Source: JBBECF01 sp040881945 (GTDB lineage Bacteria; Pseudomonadota; Alphaproteobacteria; Dongiales; Dongiaceae). From it: DNA of 20,701 nucleotides. The position numbers were made by a program, and so were the translations under genes. The notes under the pieces are model-generated. The model did no database searches. It was given only the letters and a program-made list of their open reading frames with translations, and had not been told where the DNA came from. Numbering within the stretch: position 1 is the first letter of the stretch; each line of letters starts with the position of its first letter. Below are positions 5,359 through 12,548 of the stretch, one piece after another. The stretch is from contig JBBECF010000125.1 in the NCBI GenBank assembly GCA_040881945.1, positions 1 through 20,701 of the forward strand, written 5' to 3'.

Positions 5359-7074
5359 TCACCTCCGCCGCAGCAGCATTGTCAGCTCCGTCCAGTTCCG
5401 CGTGTTGAGCAGGTCGGCGGCTTCGAGCCAGCCGCGCCGCGCCTGGTCGATGCCGAAGCGCATGAAGTCGAGGCCGGCGACGGTGTGGGCGTCGGTCGAG
5501 ACGGCGAGCTTGAGGCCCATGTCCTTCGCCATCTTGCAGTGGACGTCGTCGAGGTCGAGCCGGTCCGGATGGGCGTTGAGCTCGAGCAAGCAGCCGCGAT
5601 CGAGCGCCGCGCGCATCAACCGCTCCAGGTCGAGCGCATAGGGCGCGCGCTCGTTGATCAGCCGACCGGTCGGATGGGCAAGGATGTTGAAGCGGGGGTT
5701 GTCCATCGCCCGGATGATGCGCTCGGTCTGCATGTCGGCGGGCAGGTCGAACTTGTAGTGGACGGCGCAGACCGTGAGGTCGAGCTCGTCGAGGATCGAA
5801 TCGGGCAGGTCGAGCGTGCCGTCCGCCAGGATGTCCACCTCGGCCGATTTGAGGACGCGGATGCCGTCGAGGCGTTCGTTGAGGCGGTCGATCTCCGCGA
5901 TCTGGCGCGCCAACCGCTTGGCGTCCAGCCCGTGTGCCACGGCGACGTGCTTGCTGTGGTCGGCGATCGCGATATAGGCATAGCCCCGCTCCCTCCCCGC
6001 CGCCGCCATCTCCGCGATGGTGTACTTGCCGTCCGAGGCCTTGCTGTGGACGTGCAGGTCGCCGCGGATGTCGGCGAGCGCGACCAGCTTCGGCAGCCGG
6101 CCGGCCCGCGCCGCCTCGATCTCGCCGCGCTGTTCGCGCAACTCCGGCTCGATATAGGGCAGGTTCACCTGCGCGAAGACCTCGGCCTCGGTGCGCCCGG
6201 CGACCCGCTTGTTGCCCTTGAACACGCCGTATTCGTTGAGCTTGAGGCCCTTCTTCGCGGCCAGCGTGCGCACCGCGATGTTGTGCGCCTTCGACCCGGT
6301 GAAATAATGCAGGGCGGCGCCGTAGCTGGCCTGCGGGACGACCCGCAGGTCGACCTGGAACCCCGACTTCAGCAGCACCGTCGAGCGCGTCGGGCCCTTG
6401 GCGACGACCTGCGCCACGTCCTCGTAATCGACGAAGCGGTCCGTGACCGCGGCGCCCTTGCGGCAGGTCACGAGGATGTCGGCGTCGCCCACGGTGTCCT
6501 TGCGCCGCCGGTAGCTGCCGGCGGCGACCGCGTCGGTGACGCCCTCGATCTCCTTCAGATAAGCGAGCAGCGGCTCGACGATCTGCTCGGCGACGTTGAG
6601 CTTGGTCCGCGTCTCGCCGCCCTTGAGCCGCCCGAGCTCGGCCAGGATCTTCGCTTCGGTCTTCTTGCCGAAGCCGGGGAGCGCACCGATCTTCCCGGCC
6701 TTGGCCGCCGCCGCGAGATCGTCGAGGCCGCGCAGGCCGAGGCGCTCGTGCAGCAGCTTGATCCGCTTCGGCCCCAGCCCCGCCACCCGCGTGAGGTCGA
6801 TGAGCCCGCCGGGCAGCCGGCCCTGCACTTCGTCGAGCAGGTGCAGCCCGCCGGTTTCGACGATCTCCCGGATCTTGCCGGCGAGGTCCTCGCCGATGCC
6901 GGGCAGTTCGGAAAGGTCGGCGCCCTCGGCGAGCATCGACTCGACGCTGTGCGGCAGATCCTGAACCGTGCGGGCGGCGTTACGGTAGGCGCGCACCCGG
7001 AAGGGATTCGCGCCCGCGATCTCCAGAAGCTTGCCGAGCCGGTCGAGGAGCGCCGCAATATCGGCGTTGTGCAT
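5359..7074 (-). CDS. polX: Bacterial family X DNA polymerase with PHP nuclease domain
   Basis: The protein has 571 residues, normal for bacterial PolX. The N-terminal 8-kDa/HhH region shows helix-hairpin-helix motifs LPGIGEDLAGKI (58-69), VAGLGPKRIKLL (97-108) and LPGFGKKTEAKIL (132-144). The nucleotidyltransferase palm has GSYRRRKDTVGDADILV with metal-binding Asp197 and Asp199, and a third Asp at 242. The PHP domain (from about 335) has DLHVHSKASDGK (His341, His343), DH373, E412, H439, H467 and STDAH (Asp528, His530), so all expected metal ligands appear present. The family fills gaps in base-excision repair and has 3'-5' exonuclease or AP-endonuclease activity from PHP. Its ATG overlaps the stop of the upstream kinase gene (TGATG), so it is expected to be the last gene of the marR-regulator-kinase operon. 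Confidence 0.93.
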   Translation of the reverse strand: MHNADIAALLDRLGKLLEIAGANPFRVRAYRNAARTVQDLPHSVESMLAEGADLSELPGIGEDLAGKIREIVETGGLHLLDEVQGRLPGGLIDLTRVAGLGPKRIKLLHERLGLRGLDDLAAAAKAGKIGALPGFGKKTEAKILAELGRLKGGETRTKLNVAEQIVEPLLAYLKEIEGVTDAVAAGSYRRRKDTVGDADILVTCRKGAAVTDRFVDYEDVAQVVAKGPTRSTVLLKSGFQVDLRVVPQASYGAALHYFTGSKAHNIAVRTLAAKKGLKLNEYGVFKGNKRVAGRTEAEVFAQVNLPYIEPELREQRGEIEAARAGRLPKLVALADIRGDLHVHSKASDGKYTIAEMAAAGRERGYAYIAIADHSKHVAVAHGLDAKRLARQIAEIDRLNERLDGIRVLKSAEVDILADGTLDLPDSILDELDLTVCAVHYKFDLPADMQTERIIRAMDNPRFNILAHPTGRLINERAPYALDLERLMRAALDRGCLLELNAHPDRLDLDDVHCKMAKDMGLKLAVSTDAHTVAGLDFMRFGIDQARRGWLEAADLLNTRNWTELTMLLRRR

Positions 7075-8456
7075 CAGACCGGCAGACGCAGCCGGGCGCG
7101 CAGGCCGCCGAGCGGCGAATCGGTCAGCACCAGTTCGCCGCCATGGCCGCGTATCACGTCGCGCGCGATGGTGAGCCCGAGGCCGACGCCCCCGGTCTCC
7201 GGGTTGCGCGACGGGTCGAGCCGGTAAAACGGCCGGAACACCTCCTCGCGCTGATCGGGCGGGATGCCCGGCCCGTCGTCGTCCACCGTGACCTCGATCG
7301 CGGCGCCGCGCCGCGTCGCCCGGATCGCAACTGTCCGGGCATGGCGACGGGCGTTGCCGATCAGGTTGGTCAGACAGCGCCGGAAGGCGTCCGGGCGCAA
7401 GGGCACGACCAGGCCGGGCTCGGCCTCCAGGTCGATCGTCGCCCCGTCGCGCAAGGCGCCGGCGACCAGGTCGCGCAGCAGCAACCCGAGATCGGTCGGC
7501 ACCGGCTGCTCGGCGCCCTCGCCGCGGGCGAAGGCGAGGTAGCCGCCGAGCATCTTCTCCATCTCCGCCACGTCGGCGTGCAGGTCGGCGACCTCCGGGC
7601 CGTCGCCGAGCATGGCGAGCTGCAGCTTCATGCGGGTGAGCGGCGTGCGCAAATCGTGCGAGACGCCGGCCAGCATCTCGGTACGCTGGGCGATCTGGCG
7701 CCGGATGCGGTTGCGCATCAGATTGAAGGCGGCCGCCGCCTGGCGCACCTCGGCCGCGCCTTCGAGCTTGAAATCGGGCACGTCGCGGCCCTTGCCGAAA
7801 TCGTCGGCGGCGGCGGCAAGCCGGCGGATCGGCCGCACCTGGTTAAGCATGAACACGGTGGCGACGGCGAACAGCACCAGCGACGTGCCGACCATCCACA
7901 AGATGAAGACATAGGTGGTCGAGCTGAACAGGCGCCGGCGGGGCGCCAGCACCTGGAGCACGCCGTCGTCGAGTTGCACGCGGATCTCGACCACCTTTTC
8001 GAGCGAGCGCGTGTCGATGCGGAACGGCCGGCCGACGATATCTTCGAGCGCCTGCGACAACTTGACGTCGACCAGGTTCTGGCGCGCCGCCACCGCCTCG
8101 TCGGGCAGCGCGCCGCCGGGCTCGTGCGCCATCTGCAGGCGCATGGTGGTCGCCGCCAGCTCGAAGATGCGCGGGTAGTCGGCCGGCCCCGCCGACCAGC
8201 GCATCAGCTCGATCACCGCGGCGACGTCGCCGGCGAGGCTGCCGGCGAGCCGGCGCGTCACCGTCTCCCAGTGGCTGTCGTAGAACACCCAGGTCGAAAC
8301 CACCTGGAGCAGGATCAGCGGCGTCACGATGATCAGCAGCGAACGGCCGAGCAGCGAACGCGGCAGCACGCGGTTGATCCGCGCGCGCAGCCGGCGGATC
8401 GCCGGGGCGGCGGTCCGCGACTCGTGGGCGAGCCGGGTGGGCGTGGCGGTGACCAT
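7074..8456 (-). CDS. EnvZ-type sensor histidine kinase
   Basis: The product has 460 residues from ATG 8456; a GTG one codon upstream is also possible. A basic cytoplasmic N-terminus is followed by membrane segment 1 (about 39-59), a periplasmic domain of about 120 residues, membrane segment 2 (about 182-204), HAMP (beginning NQVRPIRRLAAAADDF), and a dimerisation helix with GVSHDLRTPLTRMKLQL (His about 267). An ATPase domain with N box NLIGNARRHA, DDDGPGIPP, the PFYRLD F-box and GGVGLGL follows. All catalytic motifs are intact. It should phosphorylate the response regulator encoded 19 bases upstream. The signal sensed is unknown. Its stop overlaps the polX start. Confidence 0.92.
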   Translation of the reverse strand: MVTATPTRLAHESRTAAPAIRRLRARINRVLPRSLLGRSLLIIVTPLILLQVVSTWVFYDSHWETVTRRLAGSLAGDVAAVIELMRWSAGPADYPRIFELAATTMRLQMAHEPGGALPDEAVAARQNLVDVKLSQALEDIVGRPFRIDTRSLEKVVEIRVQLDDGVLQVLAPRRRLFSSTTYVFILWMVGTSLVLFAVATVFMLNQVRPIRRLAAAADDFGKGRDVPDFKLEGAAEVRQAAAAFNLMRNRIRRQIAQRTEMLAGVSHDLRTPLTRMKLQLAMLGDGPEVADLHADVAEMEKMLGGYLAFARGEGAEQPVPTDLGLLLRDLVAGALRDGATIDLEAEPGLVVPLRPDAFRRCLTNLIGNARRHARTVAIRATRRGAAIEVTVDDDGPGIPPDQREEVFRPFYRLDPSRNPETGGVGLGLTIARDVIRGHGGELVLTDSPLGGLRARLRLPV

Positions 8457-8475
8457 CACCGGGCCGGCGGCCGAC

Positions 8476-9180
8476 TCAATCCGGCTGCAGCATGTAGCCG
8501 CGCCCGCGCACCGTCTGCAGATAGCGCGGGAAGCGCGGGTCGGCCTCGATCTTGCGCCGCAGCCGGGTCATCTGCACGTCGACGGTGCGGCTGCCGCCGG
8601 CCTGCCGGCCCAGCTCCTCGCGCGACAGCGCGACGCCCGGCCGGCGGGCGAGCGCGTCGAGCAGCCCGGCTTCGGCCGCGGTCAGCCGCACCTCCTCGAC
8701 GCCGCGGCGCAGCACCTTTCGTTCCAGGTCGAAGCGCAAGCTCCCGAAATTGACCTCGCGGGGCACCGCCGGCGGCTCCGCCGCCACGCGGCGCAGAACG
8801 GTGCGGATGCGCAGGACCAGCTCGCGCGGCTCGAACGGCTTGGGCAGGTAATCGTCGGCGCCGCGCTCGAGCCCGGCGATGCGGTCCTCGGCCTCGCCCA
8901 TGGCGGTAAGCAGCAGGATCGGCACGCCGCCGTCGCGACGCAGCGCGGTGGTGAGGTCGAGGCCGCTCTCCCCGGGCATCATGATGTCGAGCACGATCAG
9001 GTCGAAGGCGAGGCCGTCGAGCCGGGCGCGCGCCTCGGCGGCATTGGCCGCGACGGTGACGCGAAAACCTTGCTCGGCGAGATACCGGCGCAGCAATTCG
9101 CGTAAGCGCCGGTCGTCGTCGACCACGAGGATGTGCGGCAGCTCGCCGGCGGCCGTCGCTTCCGTTGTCGCGGGGACCAT
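8476..9180 (-). CDS. petR: OmpR-family response regulator (PetR-like)
   Basis: The 234-residue protein has a receiver domain (15-132) with acidic residues DDD 21-23, phospho-acceptor Asp65 in LIVLDIMMPGESG, Thr92 and Lys114 in the KPF motif. A winged-helix domain follows, ending TVDVQMTRLRRKIEADPRFPRYLQTVRGRGY in structure (positions 199-229). The gene follows a MarR gene, the order of petP-petR, known in Rhodobacter capsulatus for regulating the cytochrome bc1 genes. The symbol is given on that basis, not on demonstrated function. No ribosome site is seen. A TATACT at 9191-9186 lies only 5 bases before the ATG, suggesting an internal promoter giving a leaderless message. Confidence 0.85.
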   Translation of the reverse strand: MVPATTEATAAGELPHILVVDDDRRLRELLRRYLAEQGFRVTVAANAAEARARLDGLAFDLIVLDIMMPGESGLDLTTALRRDGGVPILLLTAMGEAEDRIAGLERGADDYLPKPFEPRELVLRIRTVLRRVAAEPPAVPREVNFGSLRFDLERKVLRRGVEEVRLTAAEAGLLDALARRPGVALSREELGRQAGGSRTVDVQMTRLRRKIEADPRFPRYLQTVRGRGYMLQPD

Positions 9181-9185
9181 GCGAA

Positions 9186-9219
9186 AGTATAGCGCTAGGC
9201 ACGGTCCGCTTGCTAGCGC
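9186..9219 (-). promoter_or_regulatory. Inverted repeat and -10-like box between marR and the regulator gene
   Basis: GCGCTAG (9192-9198) and CTAGCGC (9213-9219) are perfect inverted arms 14 bases apart; the right arm includes the marR stop codon. On the - strand they are followed directly by TATACT (9191-9186). The site could be an operator for an internal promoter, or an RNA hairpin modulating readthrough. No good -35 was found. Confidence 0.35.
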
Positions 9220-9710
9220 CGCGCCGGCCCGGGCGCCGCGAACCGCGCCTGGTCGGCCTCGTCGATCATGCCGAGCAGCACCTTGCGAAAGCCGTCCACG
9301 GCCTCGGCCCCGGCGGCGCGATAGGCGCCCGCGATGCGCGCCCGCTGACCCTCGGACAACAGCCGTTCCAGCTCGGCGCCCTTCGCCGTCAACTGCAACA
9401 GCCGTTGCCGCCGGTCGCGCGCGCCCGGCTGTTGCGCGACGAAGCCCTGGCGGACGAGCTGGCCGAGCACCCGGCTCAGGCTCTGCTTGGTCACCTTCAG
9501 GATGTCGAGCAGCGCCGAAACGGTGATCGACGGGTTGCGGCCGACGAAGTAGATCACCCGATGGTGGGCGCGGCCGAAACCGTAGCGGCCAAGGATGGCG
9601 TCCGGCTCGGCCGTGAAGTCGCGATAGGCAAAGAACAGCAGCTCCATCCCCTGGCGCAGGTCGTCCTCGCGCAGGAACAGCGGATTGGCCAGGGATTTTA
9701 GGTCAGTCAT
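9213..9710 (-). CDS. petP: MarR-family regulator (PetP-like)
   Basis: The protein has 165 residues. The winged-helix core is recognisable: HHRVIYFVGRNPSITVSALL, recognition region LKVTKQSLSRVLGQLVRQGF, and wing QPGARDRRQRLLQLTAKGAEL with the conserved D-x-R-x-R-x-x-x-L-T pattern. Long N- and C-terminal helices would form the dimer interface. It is the first gene of the - strand run ahead of the PetR-like regulator and kinase, and divergent from the aminotransferase gene. A perfect TATAAT lies 6 bases before the ATG, so the transcript probably starts at or beside the start codon (leaderless). The pairing with a response regulator matches petP-petR. The ligand is unknown. Confidence 0.85.
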   Translation of the reverse strand: MTDLKSLANPLFLREDDLRQGMELLFFAYRDFTAEPDAILGRYGFGRAHHRVIYFVGRNPSITVSALLDILKVTKQSLSRVLGQLVRQGFVAQQPGARDRRQRLLQLTAKGAELERLLSEGQRARIAGAYRAAGAEAVDGFRKVLLGMIDEADQARFAAPGPARR

Positions 9711-9764
9711 ATTGACATTATACCCGCAAAAATGCTACAGGACGTAGGGTCTTTCGACCATAAT
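9711..9764. promoter_or_regulatory. Overlapping divergent promoters of marR and ilvE
   Basis: On the - strand, TATAAT (9722-9717) is a perfect -10 just before marR; its -35 is poor. On the + strand, TTGACA (9712-9717) is a perfect -35 that shares one base with that box. An 18-base spacer then leads to TG-C-TACAGG. A second + strand candidate -10 is CATAAT (9759-9764). The segment ATATTGACATTAT (9710-9722) is nearly palindromic and is a plausible MarR-type operator. Confidence 0.5.
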
Positions 9765-9812
9765 ACGCTAAGGCCTTCGGCCGACAATAACCCGGGTGGT
9801 CCGGCGGAGCGG

Positions 9813-10733
9813 ATGACGACGATGGACGTGCTGCCTTTCGACGATCGCGACGGCGTCATCTGGTACGACGGCGCGCTGCTGCCATGGCGTGACGCCAAGC
9901 TGCATGTGCTGACCCACGGGCTGCACTACGCAAGCTGCGTGTTCGAGGGCGAGCGCGCCTATAACGGCCATGTCTTCAAGCTGACCGAGCACAGCCGGCG
10001 CCTGGTCAATTCGGCCGCGCTGCTCGGCTTCGCCATTCCCTATAGCGTCGCCGAGATCGACGCGGCGACCCGGCGCGTGCTCGAGGCGCAGAAGATCGTC
10101 GACGGCTATGTCCGCCCCGTGGCGTGGCGCGGCAGCGAGATGATGGGCGTGTCGGCGCAGCAGAGCCGCATCCATCTCGCCATCGCCACCTGGCAATGGC
10201 CCGCCTATTTCGCGCCGGAATCGCGCCTCAAGGGCATCCGCATGACGATCGCCAAGTGGCGGCGGCCGGCGCCCGAGACGGCGCCCACCGCGAGCAAGGC
10301 GGCGGGTCTCTACATGATCTGCACCCTGTCCAAGCACGCCGCCGAGAATGAGGGCTATGCCGACGCCCTGATGCTCGACTGGCGCGGCCGCATCGCCGAG
10401 GCGACCGGCGCCAACATCTTCCTGGTGCAGGACGGCGTGCTGCACACGCCGACGCCGGACTGCTTTCTCGACGGCATCACCCGGCGCACGGCGATCGATC
10501 TCGCGCGGCAGCGCGGATTCGAGGTCGTGGAGCGGGCGATCCTGCCCGACGAGCTGGCCAAGACCGACGAGGTGTTCATCACCGGCACGGCCGCCGAGGT
10601 GACGCCGGTCGGCGAGATCGGGTCGTACAAGTTCAAGGTCGGCCCGATCACCCAGACGCTGATGCAGGATTACGAGGACCTGGTCCGCCGCCCGCCGGCC
10701 ACGGCGGCGAGCGCGGCCAGCGCGGCAGAATAA
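9813..10733 (+). CDS. ilvE: Branched-chain amino acid aminotransferase
   Basis: IlvE is a fold-type IV PLP enzyme that interconverts Val, Leu and Ile with their 2-oxo acids. From ATG 9813 it has 306 residues; ATG 9822 is an alternative, and both share GGAG at 9806-9809 at less than ideal spacing. The ATG at 9732 lies inside the promoter region and is unlikely. Motifs: THGLHYASCVFEGERAY (34-50), RPVAWRGSEMMG, PLP lysine Lys162 in TASKAAGLYMI, and EATGANIFLV (196-205) with the phosphate-side Glu196. The C-terminal tail is Ala-rich. It is transcribed divergently from the petP-like gene, which may regulate it. A D-amino-acid transaminase or aminodeoxychorismate lyase is less likely given the THGLHYASCVFEGER segment. 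Confidence 0.92.
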   Translation: MTTMDVLPFDDRDGVIWYDGALLPWRDAKLHVLTHGLHYASCVFEGERAYNGHVFKLTEHSRRLVNSAALLGFAIPYSVAEIDAATRRVLEAQKIVDGYVRPVAWRGSEMMGVSAQQSRIHLAIATWQWPAYFAPESRLKGIRMTIAKWRRPAPETAPTASKAAGLYMICTLSKHAAENEGYADALMLDWRGRIAEATGANIFLVQDGVLHTPTPDCFLDGITRRTAIDLARQRGFEVVERAILPDELAKTDEVFITGTAAEVTPVGEIGSYKFKVGPITQTLMQDYEDLVRRPPATAASAASAAE

Positions 10734-10770
10734 CGCCCGGCGCATTGACCCTTGAGCCGCGCGTCGCCGG

Positions 10771-10879
10771 CACCCTCACCCGCTCGCTTCGCTCGCACCC
10801 TCTCCCACTTTGTGGGAGAGGGTTGATTGGCAAGGCTTTCCTCCCTCTCCCGCTACGCGGGAGAGGGCCGGGGTGAGGG
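10771..10879. repeat. Nested palindromic intergenic repeat with two perfect hairpins
   Basis: The outer arms are CCCTCACCC (10773-10781) and GGGTGAGGG (10871-10879). Inside are a 12-bp stem ACCCTCTCCCAC/GTGGGAGAGGGT (10797-10823, loop TTT) and an 11-bp stem CCCTCTCCCGC/GCGGGAGAGGG (10843-10867, loop TAC). The two hairpins are variants of one unit. I recognise this class as a frequent intergenic repeat in proteobacteria. Lying between convergent genes, it may act as a bidirectional terminator. Confidence 0.7.
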
Positions 10880-10971
10880 CCATGGCCGCGGCACGACGGG
10901 GCAATAGAGTCTGCGCTCGGTATGGCTCGGACATGCCGGACCGCGGCTCCGGTCGATCATGCGCCCCTAGC

Positions 10972-11032
10972 AATGATACTTTGCGTCGCTAGGCACCATG
11001 CCTACGATACACTTGCGGCGAAGAGTATCATT
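10972..11032. repeat. Inverted-repeat element with internal hairpin
   Basis: Two 18-base arms (10972-10989 and 11015-11032) match as reverse complements at 15 positions, including an unbroken AATGATACT/AGTATCATT. Between them lies a perfect TAGGCA-CCA-TGCCTA hairpin (10990-11004). The element is AT-richer than its surroundings. I do not recognise the family; it could be a small non-autonomous element or a termination structure. Confidence 0.5.
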
Positions 11033-11040
11033 ATGCCTTG

Positions 11041-11085
11041 GGGTGGCCGAGACGGCCGGCGGCGCTGGCCGCTACTCCGCCACCC
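11041..11085 (-). terminator. Hairpin spanning the moaE stop codon
   Basis: GGGTGGC (11041-11047) pairs with GCCACCC (11079-11085), and an inner GGCC...GGCC stem lies in between. It encloses the moaE TAG and may end the Moco transcript. No T-tract follows. Confidence 0.3.
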
Positions 11086-11524
11086 AGCGCTCCGCCGCGG
11101 TGTCGTCGCTGTCGCGGGCGGCGACCCAGCGGGCGCCGTCGCGCGTCTCCTCGAGCTTCCAGAACGGCGCCTGGGTCTTCAGCCAGTCGATGAGGAACCG
11201 GCAGCTCTCCAGGGCCGCGTCGCGGTGCGCCGAGGCGGTCGCCACCAGCACGATGCGCTCGCCCGGCTCGAGCCGGCCGTAGCGATGCACGATCAGGCTC
11301 GCGGCCAGGTCCCAGCGGCGGTTGGCCTCGGCCTCGATCTCGGCCAGCTTCTTCTCGGTCATGCCGGGATAGTGCTCGAGCGTCATGGCGCCGATCGGCG
11401 CCGCCCCCGCCATGTCGCGCACCAACCCGACGAAGCAGGCGACGCCGCCGACCGCGCGGTCGCCTTCCGCGAGGCGCGCCAATTCGGCGCCGACGTCGAA
11501 ATCCTCGCGCTGCACGCGGATCAT
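11072..11524 (-). CDS. moaE: Molybdopterin synthase catalytic (large) subunit
   Basis: With MoaD, MoaE converts cyclic pyranopterin monophosphate into molybdopterin by adding two sulfurs. The product has 150 residues, the family length. Visible signatures are FVGLVRD (31-37), the LEHYPGM segment (49-55), HRYGRLEPGE (80-89), ATASAHRDAAL (95-105) and WLKTQAPFWK (114-123). Lys116 and Lys123 correspond to the catalytic lysines of E. coli MoaE. The start ATG lies 11 bases after the moaD stop, so the two subunits are co-expressed. It is the last gene of the - strand run. Confidence 0.95.
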   Translation of the reverse strand: MIRVQREDFDVGAELARLAEGDRAVGGVACFVGLVRDMAGAAPIGAMTLEHYPGMTEKKLAEIEAEANRRWDLAASLIVHRYGRLEPGERIVLVATASAHRDAALESCRFLIDWLKTQAPFWKLEETRDGARWVAARDSDDTAAERWVAE

Positions 11525-11535
11525 TGTCTGCCTTC

Positions 11536-11787
11536 TCAGCCGCCCGTCACCGGCGGGAACAATGCGACCTCGTCGCCGGGGCGGACCGGGTGGTCGGGAC
11601 CGACATATTCCTGGTTGACCGCCACGCGCACCACGTCGCGGTTGGCCAGCGCGGCGGCGTGGCCGGGCCCGCGCGTCGCCAGCCAGTCGAGCAGGCCGCC
11701 GACCGTGGTCACGCCGGCGGGCGGCGTCACGTCTTCGGCGCCGGTGCCGACCCGGCTGCGCAACCACGCGAAATACAACACCTTCAT
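11536..11787 (-). CDS. moaD: Molybdopterin synthase sulfur carrier (small) subunit
   Basis: MoaD is an 83-residue ubiquitin-fold sulfur carrier. It ends in the required Gly-Gly (FPPVTGG), which is adenylated by MoeB and then thiocarboxylated. The beta-grasp pattern is seen as MKVLYFAWLRSRVG, TVGGLLDWL, VAVNQEYVGPDHPVRPGDEVALFPP. A G-rich stretch precedes the ATG. A TATGAT (11821-11816, - strand) in the 74-base gap after the PA14 gene might give an internal promoter, though no -35 is convincing. Confidence 0.93.
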   Translation of the reverse strand: MKVLYFAWLRSRVGTGAEDVTPPAGVTTVGGLLDWLATRGPGHAAALANRDVVRVAVNQEYVGPDHPVRPGDEVALFPPVTGG

Positions 11788-11861
11788 TGCCGCCCCGCCC
11801 CGCTCGACCGGTCCTATCATATCGGGTCGGCGGCCGGATTTTCCAGCCGTGGCCTGCGGCG

Positions 11862-12455
11862 CTATCTCGGGTAGGCGTAGGCCTCCGCCGGCACGATCGA
11901 CTCGGCTCCGCCGGGCGGCGTCCACAGGAACTGGAGCGTCGCCGTGCCCTTGCGCTGGTAATAGTCGATGGCGAGCGCATGCCAGCCCGCTTGCTCGACC
12001 GCGAATTCGAGCGGCGGCGACATCTTGTCGGGATGTATGTAGGCGTCCTCGTGCAGCAGCTTGTCGCCGATCCACAGCTTGACGCCGTCGTTCGAGTTGA
12101 CCCGGAACACATAGGTCCCGGGCGTCGCCAGGTCGATCAGGCCGCGGATTTGCGCGCCCACGCCCATCGCCTTGCCCGATGTGAGCACGTCGCCGTTGCG
12201 CGGCGGCCGGGCGTCGAGCAGCGCGAGCGGCTCGCCCGCGACTCCGTCGTCGGCATCGGCGACGTCGTTCACGTCGCTGAACATCCTGAAGAAATAGGTG
12301 ACTGCCAGGCCGGGCGCGAGCTGCTCGGCCGTCGGCTGCGGCTCGACCGGCATCGCGCCGGTGACGGTCTCGGCCCGGGCCGCGAGCGCAACGACGAGTG
12401 CGACGGCGGCGGCAAGGCCGACGACGGTCGCCCGGAAACGGCTGCTGGACTGCAT
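11862..12455 (-). CDS. Exported PA14-domain protein
   Basis: The start is ATG 12455, which places a signal peptide at the N-terminus: basic RFR, then hydrophobic VVGLAAAVALVVALAARA and a likely cut after ARA (about residue 28). The frame runs upstream to 12521, but that start would bury the signal. The mature part of about 170 residues is a single PA14 beta-barrel: LAPGLAVTYFF, GLIDLATPGTYVFRVNSNDG, VKLWIGDKLLHEDAY, WHALAIDYYQRKGTATLQF. PA14 domains usually bind carbohydrate and are often attached to enzymes, but here no enzyme domain is present. It sits between moeA and moaD, where no Moco function is known for this fold; its role is unknown. Confidence 0.75.
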   Translation of the reverse strand: MQSSSRFRATVVGLAAAVALVVALAARAETVTGAMPVEPQPTAEQLAPGLAVTYFFRMFSDVNDVADADDGVAGEPLALLDARPPRNGDVLTSGKAMGVGAQIRGLIDLATPGTYVFRVNSNDGVKLWIGDKLLHEDAYIHPDKMSPPLEFAVEQAGWHALAIDYYQRKGTATLQFLWTPPGGAESIVPAEAYAYPR

Positions 12456-12485
12456 GGCGGCGTCGATACCCCCTCGATCCTTTTT

Positions 12486-12512
12486 TGGCGCCGGAAGGTC
12501 CGGCCGGCGCCA
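12486..12512 (-). other. Strong hairpin between moeA and the PA14 gene
   Basis: TGGCGCCGG (12486-12494) and CCGGCGCCA (12504-12512) form a perfect 9-bp stem with a 9-base loop. A run of six T lies on the left of the + strand, so in the - strand transcript the stem is followed by A, not U. It therefore lacks the layout of an intrinsic terminator for moeA. Confidence 0.4.
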
Positions 12513-12548
12513 GATTAGCACGAGCCGCCGCGGCCTGAGGAGTCGGCG

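Larger units (their letters stand above)
10734..11071. other. Convergent intergenic region, repeats only
   Basis: This lies between the ends of ilvE (+) and moaE (-). It holds the nested hairpin repeat at 10771-10879, the inverted-repeat element at 10972-11032, and a stem spanning the moaE stop. No ORF with a ribosome site was found. Confidence 0.6.

Noticed and set aside
9732..9812. An N-terminal extension of ilvE from ATG 9732.
   Set aside because: It would place the start inside the predicted promoter and adds residues unlike the family N-terminus.
10810..10992. A + strand ORF of 60 codons in the convergent intergenic region.
   Set aside because: It runs through the palindromic repeat, has no ribosome site and no recognisable product.
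11041..11085. A tRNA-like start GGGTGGCCGAG with a 7-bp closing stem.
   Set aside because: The stem encloses only 45 bases, no anticodon or T-arm is present, and it overlaps the end of moaE. It is a hairpin, not a tRNA.
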